Origin: an uncultured Eubacteriales bacterium | GTDB taxonomy: Bacteria; Bacillota; Clostridia; Oscillospirales; Oscillospiraceae | Reading direction: 5' to 3' | DNA: 16,384 nucleotides | Assembly (NCBI GenBank): GCA_900321335.1 | Contig: ONVR01000198.1 | Location: 1-16,384, forward strand | Part shown: one piece after another, positions 12,413-16,384 of the stretch | How the letters are laid out: every line of letters begins with the position of its first letter | How positions within the stretch are numbered: the stretch's first letter is position 1 | Notes under the pieces: generated by a model | Told to the model about the DNA's origin: nothing | The model's input: only the letters and a program-made list of their open reading frames with translations | Databases searched by the model: none | Translations under genes and position numbers: made by a program

Positions 12413-13969
12413 ATGGCAAACATCATTTCAGTGCGAGAGGCGGCGGACCTGATCCATGACGGGATGACCGTCGGCATCAGCGGCTTTGGCGCCTTTGCCT
12501 CGCCGGACAGCATTCTGGAGGCGATTGGCGACAAATTCCGCCGGGAAAACACGCCGCGGGATCTGACCATCGTTTCCGGCGTGGCGCCGGGCGACTTTGT
12601 GGAGGACGGCTGCGGCCTGTCCAAGATCCGGGATGAAGGGATCATCAAAACCCTGATCGCTTCCCATCTGCGCATGTCTCCCGCCATCGGGCGCGCCTGC
12701 AGCGAAAACAAAATCGCGGCGTTTTCCATGCCCCTTGGCGTTTACGGCCAGCTGATGGCCGCCATCGGCGGCAAGCGGCCCGGCATTCTGACTCATGTGG
12801 GCCTGCATACCTACGCCGACCCCAGACAGGACGGCTGTATCATGAACGAGGCCGCCAGAGAACAGGGGCGGGAGATCGTTCAGCTGGTGAACATAGACGG
12901 CAGGGACTATCTGTTTTACAAGGCATTCCCCATCGACGCCTGCATCCTCCACGCAAGCTACGCCGACGAGCTGGGCAACGTCTCTCTGCAGGACGAGCCG
13001 GTGCACGGCGATCTGCTGGAGCTGGCGTCGGCGGTGCACAATAACGGCGGTATCGTGATTGTGGAGGTCAAGGAGATCGTCGGCGCCAACACCCTGGATC
13101 CGCGGCACGTGCTGATTCACAAATCCATGGTGGATTACATCGTCAGAGCCGGGAAGGGGGATAACGCCGCCCTGGCCTACGAGCCCGCCATGATCGGCGA
13201 TATCCGGGTTCCCACCGAGGGCTCGGTCAAGCCCCTGAAGCTCAGCTACAAGAAGGTCATCACCCGCCGGGCGGCCATGGAGCTGCGGAAGGGCGACCTT
13301 GTGAATCTGGGCATCGGCATCCCCGCGGGGGTGGCCAACGTGGCCAACGAAGAGGGCCTCAGCCAGCAGGTCACCCTCTCGCTGGAAACCGGCGTCTATG
13401 GCGGCGTTCCTCTGGACGGGCCGCTGTTCGGCGCCTCCGTCAATCCGGATTCCATCTCCCGCTCCGCGGATATGTTCACCGCCTATGACGGCGGGGCCCT
13501 GAATATGACCGTGCTGGGCGGAGCGGAAATCGACCCCAGCGGCAACGTGAACGTGTCCAAATTCTCCGGGCGCTGCGTGGGCCCCGGCGGCTTTGTGAAT
13601 ATTTCCCAGAACACGCCCAAGGTCTGCTTCGCCTTCTCCTTCACCTCCGGCAAATGCGATATCCGCGTAGAGGACGGAAAGCTGAATATCGTCCAGGACG
13701 GCGGCGGTGTGAAATTTATTCGGGATCTGGATCAGATCACCTTTTCCTCCACCTTCGCCCGGGAGACGGGGCAGATGGTGCTGTTCATCACCGAGCGGGC
13801 CGTGTTTGAAATCCGCGATGGCCGCCTGACCCTGACGGAGATCGCGCCGGGCGTGGATCTGCAGAAGCATATTCTGGATCGGATGGACTATGTCCCGGAA
13901 ATCGCGGAGGATCTCAGGCTGATGGATGAACGTCTTTTCCGTCCGGAAAAGATGGGGCTGCGTTTTTGA
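12413..13969 (+). CDS. Fused family I acyl-CoA:carboxylate CoA-transferase
   Basis: A 518-aa single-chain (alpha+beta) CoA-transferase, like propionate CoA-transferase and acetate/3-ketoacid CoA-transferases. The N-terminal half has GISGFGAFASPDSILEAI. The C-terminal half has GDLVNLGIGIPAGVANVANE. The motif LSLETGVYGGVPLDG places the catalytic glutamate at about E325, matching the glutamate of the SxE(N/S)G motif that forms the glutamyl-CoA intermediate. ATG 12413 follows GAGGACGGGGG; a TTG start at 12374 would run into the hairpin and is rejected. In context it would pass CoA from the acyl-CoA made by the oxidoreductase to acetate or a fresh substrate acid. It abuts ubiX (stop at 13969, next ATG at 13972). 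Acyl specificity unknown. Confidence 0.92.
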   Translation: MANIISVREAADLIHDGMTVGISGFGAFASPDSILEAIGDKFRRENTPRDLTIVSGVAPGDFVEDGCGLSKIRDEGIIKTLIASHLRMSPAIGRACSENKIAAFSMPLGVYGQLMAAIGGKRPGILTHVGLHTYADPRQDGCIMNEAAREQGREIVQLVNIDGRDYLFYKAFPIDACILHASYADELGNVSLQDEPVHGDLLELASAVHNNGGIVIVEVKEIVGANTLDPRHVLIHKSMVDYIVRAGKGDNAALAYEPAMIGDIRVPTEGSVKPLKLSYKKVITRRAAMELRKGDLVNLGIGIPAGVANVANEEGLSQQVTLSLETGVYGGVPLDGPLFGASVNPDSISRSADMFTAYDGGALNMTVLGGAEIDPSGNVNVSKFSGRCVGPGGFVNISQNTPKVCFAFSFTSGKCDIRVEDGKLNIVQDGGGVKFIRDLDQITFSSTFARETGQMVLFITERAVFEIRDGRLTLTEIAPGVDLQKHILDRMDYVPEIAEDLRLMDERLFRPEKMGLRF

Positions 13970-13971
13970 GC

Positions 13972-14535
13972 ATGAAGAAGCTCATCGTCGGTATCAGCGG
14001 CGCGGACGGCCTGCAGATGGGGATTCGTCTGCTGGAACTGCTCCGGGATCTCCCCCATGTAGAGACGCACCTGGTGACGACGCCGAACGCGGCGCGCATG
14101 CTGCCCTGCGTGTGCGGTATGGAGCTGCGGCAGGTGCGGGAGCTGGCGGATTACTGCTATGATCCCCGCAACACGGAGGCCGCCATTGCCAGCGGATCCT
14201 TCCAAACCGACGGCATGATCGTGGCGCCCTGCAGCATGAGAACCCTGGCCGCAATTGCCGCCGGGCTTTCGGACAACCTGCTGACCCGCGCGGCCGACGT
14301 GTGCATCAAGGAGCGCAGGAAGACCGTGCTCCTGACCAGGGAGACGCCTTTGAGCCTGATCCACATCCGAAACATGGAAAGCGTCACAGCGGCGGGCTGC
14401 GTGGTGCTGCCGCCGGTATTGACGTTCTATTCCGGGGCGCAAACTGCCCGGGATATGGTCGATCATATCCTGGGAAAGGCGCTGCTGCAATATGATATTA
14501 CGCTTCCGGGCTTTCGGGCCTGGGAGGGAAAGTAG
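13972..14535 (+). CDS. ubiX: UbiX-type flavin prenyltransferase
   Basis: A 187-aa flavoprotein-fold enzyme of the UbiX/Pad1 family. These enzymes add a dimethylallyl group to FMN to make prenylated FMN for UbiD decarboxylases; they are not decarboxylases themselves. Motifs: LIVGISGADGLQMGIRLLEL (FMN-phosphate loop), GMIVAPCSMRTLAAIAAGLS with DNLLTRAADVCIKERR, and the TRETPLSLIHIRNME region. The FMN loop is GISGADG where many members have GASGA or GISGASG, a mild variation. ATG 13972 lies 2 nt after the CoA-transferase stop with only a weak upstream site (GGGG), suggesting coupling. It directly precedes ubiD, the usual pairing. Confidence 0.93.
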   Translation: MKKLIVGISGADGLQMGIRLLELLRDLPHVETHLVTTPNAARMLPCVCGMELRQVRELADYCYDPRNTEAAIASGSFQTDGMIVAPCSMRTLAAIAAGLSDNLLTRAADVCIKERRKTVLLTRETPLSLIHIRNMESVTAAGCVVLPPVLTFYSGAQTARDMVDHILGKALLQYDITLPGFRAWEGK

Positions 14536-14545
14536 AGGTATCGCA

Positions 14546-15883
14546 ATGGATTTGAAGGATTGTCTGGTAAAAATGGAACAGGCCGGCCGGCTGACGCACG
14601 TGAAAACCCAGGTGGACGCCGTTCACGAGCTGGCGGGCGTGGCCGCGGCGATGGAGGGCGGCAAAGCGCTGGTATTTGATCGTGTCAGAGGATATGATTA
14701 CCCGGTTACCACGGGTATGTGGTGGAATCGGGAAAATGTGGCCGCGATTTTCGACACGCCGGCGCCGGAGCTTTCAGCCCTGTTTGCAAAGGCGATCACC
14801 GCTCTGCATCAAGCCCCGGTGGCGCCCGTGCTGGTGGAGGACGCGCCTGCCCAATACGAGTTTATGGAGCGGCCGGATCTAGGCCGGATCCCGGTCCCCA
14901 CCCACGCGCTGGAGGACGGCGGCCCCTATTTCTCCAACTGCGTGATCATCGCCAGGGATCCGGATACCGGTGTGAGAAATACCTCCGTCCACCGGCTCAT
15001 GGTCAGCGGCCCGGACCGCCTGGGGATCCTCATGGACGTGGGAAGACATCTGCGAGACTACTATGAGCGCTGCGAGGCGCGGGGTCTCCCGCTGGAGATT
15101 ACGATCAACAATGGCGTACATCCGGCCTATTTTGTAGCTGCCACGACGCCCAGCTCCGCCGCGCCCATTGATGTGGACGAGCTTGCGGTGGCGTCCTATC
15201 TTCTGGGAGAGCCCGCCCGGCTGTGCAGGAGCAGAACAGTGGCGGTGGAGGGTATCGCCGACGCGCAGATGATTCTGGAGGCGGAAATTCTGCCCTTCGT
15301 GCGGGAGCCGGAGGGCCCGTTCGGTGAGGTCAGCGGATATTATGCCACGCGCGAAGACCGGTGGGTGGTGCGAGTAAAGGCGATCAGTCTGAATCGGGAG
15401 CCTGTGATTCATATGCTGCATCCGGGCATCGAGGTGCTCAACGGTCAGGGTTTGGGCATTGAGGCGAACCTGCTGCAATCCATCGGGAAAAAGGTGAAGG
15501 GGCTTAAAAATGTATATCTCTCTCACGGAGGTAATCATTATCACATGGTTTTACAGATGGATCCGCCCTATAACGGCATGGCGAAAAACGCAATCATGGC
15601 GGCTTTCGTGGAATTCTCTGACTTGCAGATGGTGACCGTCGTCAACTCAGATGTGGATATCTACGATCCGTCGGATGTAGAGTTTGCCATGGCGACGAGA
15701 ATGGATCCGGCTCAGGATGTTGTTATTATCCCCGGCGTTTTCGCACATGAACTGAATCCCGTGGTGAAGGGAAATGTAAGCGCCAAGATCGGTTTCGATT
15801 GCACGTACCCGGTTCCCAAACCCAGCTGCTATAATCGGATTGCCTTTCAGAAGATCAATATGGCCGATTACGAGCTCGGCTGA
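14546..15883 (+). CDS. ubiD: UbiD-family prenyl-FMN-dependent (de)carboxylase
   Basis: A 445-aa UbiD-family enzyme. All expected active-site residues can be placed. The metal/prFMN ligands are N145 (RNTSVHRL), H168 (GRHL) and E212 (DELAVA). The catalytic set is R150, E256 and E261 (PEGPFGE). The spacings N-to-R of 5, N-to-H of 23 and E-to-E of 5 equal those of the ferulate decarboxylase Fdc1. It should therefore be active, catalysing reversible decarboxylation of an aromatic or alpha,beta-unsaturated acid in the cytoplasm. ATG 14546 is chosen for the AGAGGT site 6 nt upstream; a frame from 14492 would overlap ubiX. It is last in the operon, with UbiX before it and an LpdD-like helper at 6686. 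Candidate substrates (hydroxybenzoates, gallate-like phenols, phthalate-type CoA esters, cinnamates) cannot be separated by eye. Confidence 0.94.
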   Translation: MDLKDCLVKMEQAGRLTHVKTQVDAVHELAGVAAAMEGGKALVFDRVRGYDYPVTTGMWWNRENVAAIFDTPAPELSALFAKAITALHQAPVAPVLVEDAPAQYEFMERPDLGRIPVPTHALEDGGPYFSNCVIIARDPDTGVRNTSVHRLMVSGPDRLGILMDVGRHLRDYYERCEARGLPLEITINNGVHPAYFVAATTPSSAAPIDVDELAVASYLLGEPARLCRSRTVAVEGIADAQMILEAEILPFVREPEGPFGEVSGYYATREDRWVVRVKAISLNREPVIHMLHPGIEVLNGQGLGIEANLLQSIGKKVKGLKNVYLSHGGNHYHMVLQMDPPYNGMAKNAIMAAFVEFSDLQMVTVVNSDVDIYDPSDVEFAMATRMDPAQDVVIIPGVFAHELNPVVKGNVSAKIGFDCTYPVPKPSCYNRIAFQKINMADYELG

Positions 15884-16298
15884 TTGTAGTGACAGATGAT
15901 TGTCGATTGATTCATGAGTCGCAGTTTGAAATTGCGCCTTTGTCTGGTGGAAAATTTTTCATTGCTTAGCGAGGAAAATTTTACCTATCCCGATTTTGCG
16001 GCTCCCTGTGTTATATAATGCAAGTATTGTATAAACACAGGAGGAGTGCGTAGACTCAAGCAGAATAGATAGGGGCATCGGCTTGAAAAAAGCACAGGAA
16101 AGGCTTTCTTCCTTAGTTTGCTACGTAAATTTTACATGGGGTATGTTGTGAAATACAGACTCCTGACCCAGGCACTGACCCATTCTGGCCGTGGAAGCCC
16201 TCGTTTTACAGACTGTGACGGTGCTGAATGCTCCACATTTTCCGGGTAAAAGAGGGCTAAAGAGCACCGGAAAGCGAGCAGATTTATACTCAGCCGCA
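15884..16298. other. Non-coding right arm of the element
   Basis: No gene is supported. An imperfect inverted repeat around AAAATTTT (GGT-GG-AAAATTTT at 15946-15958 and AAAATTTTACC at 15975-15985) might end the operon, but there is no clean terminator. A TATAAT at 16014-16019 without a good -35, followed by GGAGGAG at about 16040, leads only into a very short open frame. This could be the start of a lost gene. Arm-type repeats at 16148-16188 precede attR. A minus frame from 16357 to 16121 is only the antisense of the tRNA fragment and arm. Confidence 0.5.
16148..16188 (+). repeat. Arm-type repeat, right copy
   Basis: It starts GTGAAATACA, continues through CTCCTGACCCA and ends TGACCCATTCTGG. 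It combines the GAAATACA half shared with 507-527 (one mismatch in 21) and with inverted 385-405, and the tandem TGACCCA half shared with 155-181. It lies 110 bp inside attR. Confidence 0.6.
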
Positions 16299-16347
16299 GC
16301 TACGGACCAGAAGGTCAGGGGTTCGAATCCCTTATCGCGTGCCAAAA
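16299..16347 (+). repeat. attR: right 49-bp direct repeat (displaced tRNA-Arg 3' end)
   Basis: Identical to 37-85. It contains the tRNA from the anticodon stem end to CCA but has no 5' half, so it is not a functional tRNA. The upstream sequence GCCGCA does not fit a tRNA D arm. It is the original chromosomal 3' end pushed aside by the integration. Confidence 0.92.
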
Positions 16348-16379
16348 TGCGGGTCACCCATTCGGGTGGCCCGCATTTT
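16344..16379 (+). terminator. Original chromosomal terminator of tRNA-Arg
   Basis: A 16-bp stem with one wobble pair (16344-16359 and 16364-16379, loop ATTC) ending in TTTT. It starts at the CCA end of the displaced tRNA fragment, in the place the tRNA terminator occupied before integration. Confidence 0.8.
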
Positions 16380-16384
16380 GCATA

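Larger units (their letters stand above)
37..16347. mobile_element. Complete tRNA-Arg-integrated element, about 16.26 kb, with metabolic cargo
   Basis: It is bounded by the 49-bp perfect direct repeats 37-85 and 16299-16347, which hold the 3' end of tRNA-Arg. This is the signature left by a tyrosine integrase that inserts into a tRNA 3' end. The integrase gene sits next to the intact tRNA and points toward it. An excisionase, a winged-helix replication-type gene and repeated arm-type motifs at both inner ends complete the recombination module. The cargo is a nine-gene oxidoreductase/CoA-transferase/UbiD operon plus an LpdD-like gene. No relaxase, coupling protein or secretion gene is seen, so it fits an integrative mobilizable element or genomic island better than a self-transmissible ICE. 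The boundaries come from the sequence; mobility is inferred. Confidence 0.88.

Noticed and set aside
12428..13870. 480-codon minus frame opposite the CoA-transferase
   Set aside because: The same kind of shadow; the + strand product has a complete catalytic motif.
16014..16075. A small gene after the TATAAT/GGAGGAG signals
   Set aside because: The GTG-started frame stops after about eight codons and no other frame is plausible.
16121..16357. Open frame on the minus strand, 78 codons, beginning MTRILARDKGFEPLTF
   Set aside because: It is the antisense of the tRNA-Arg fragment and the arm repeats; the typical phrase arises wherever such a tRNA end is translated backward. No ribosome site.
1..16384. 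CRISPR array
   Set aside because: No regularly spaced repeats of 23-40 bp with unique spacers; the arm repeats are few, irregular and in both orientations.

Overview
The window looks like DNA from an anaerobic, GC-rich member of the Clostridia, probably an Oscillospirales-type gut bacterium. This is inferred from strong GGAGG-type ribosome binding sites, ferredoxin-dependent oxidoreductase genes and the style of the integrase/excisionase module; no marker gene is present to fix the taxon. The main structural observation is that almost the whole window is one integrated element. A complete tRNA-Arg(ACG) gene lies at 6-82. Its last 45 or so bases, plus four flanking bases, recur as a perfect 49-bp direct repeat at 16299-16347. 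A tyrosine integrase gene (663-1823, minus) lies just inside the intact tRNA. The repeat-to-repeat distance is 16,262 bp.

Layout. 83-660: non-coding left arm with several copies of a TGACCCA / GAAATACA-type repeat that recurs just inside the right end (candidate integrase or excisionase arm sites). 663-3644 (minus): int, two small genes typical of clostridial elements, a winged-helix replication-type protein, an excisionase and a short leader peptide, expressed from a promoter overlapped by a palindrome. 3964-4785 (plus): a fusion of a UPF0158-like domain and a COG3603-like ACT domain. 4813-6650: a decayed zone with a truncated nitroreductase, a second integrase fragment, a flavoprotein gene with two in-frame stops and a frame-disrupted reading frame. 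6686-7051: an LpdD-like prenyl-FMN decarboxylase chaperone with its own promoter and a strong terminator.

7508-15883 (plus): a tightly packed nine-gene metabolic operon. Its order is DASS-family anion transporter, Lrp/AsnC regulator, four-subunit 2-oxoacid:ferredoxin oxidoreductase (gamma, delta, alpha, beta), fused family I CoA-transferase, UbiX-type flavin prenyltransferase and UbiD-type decarboxylase. 15884-16298 is the non-coding right arm.

How the genes may work together (inference): the transporter imports a carboxylate. The oxidoreductase converts a 2-oxoacid to an acyl-CoA, CO2 and reduced ferredoxin. The CoA-transferase exchanges the CoA with another acid such as acetate, conserving the thioester energy. 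UbiD, with prenylated FMN from UbiX and help from the LpdD-like protein, performs a non-oxidative (de)carboxylation of an aromatic or alpha,beta-unsaturated acid. All the key UbiD residues can be placed. The substrate cannot be told from sequence. No relaxase, replication origin or type IV secretion gene is visible, so the element would need outside help to move between cells.
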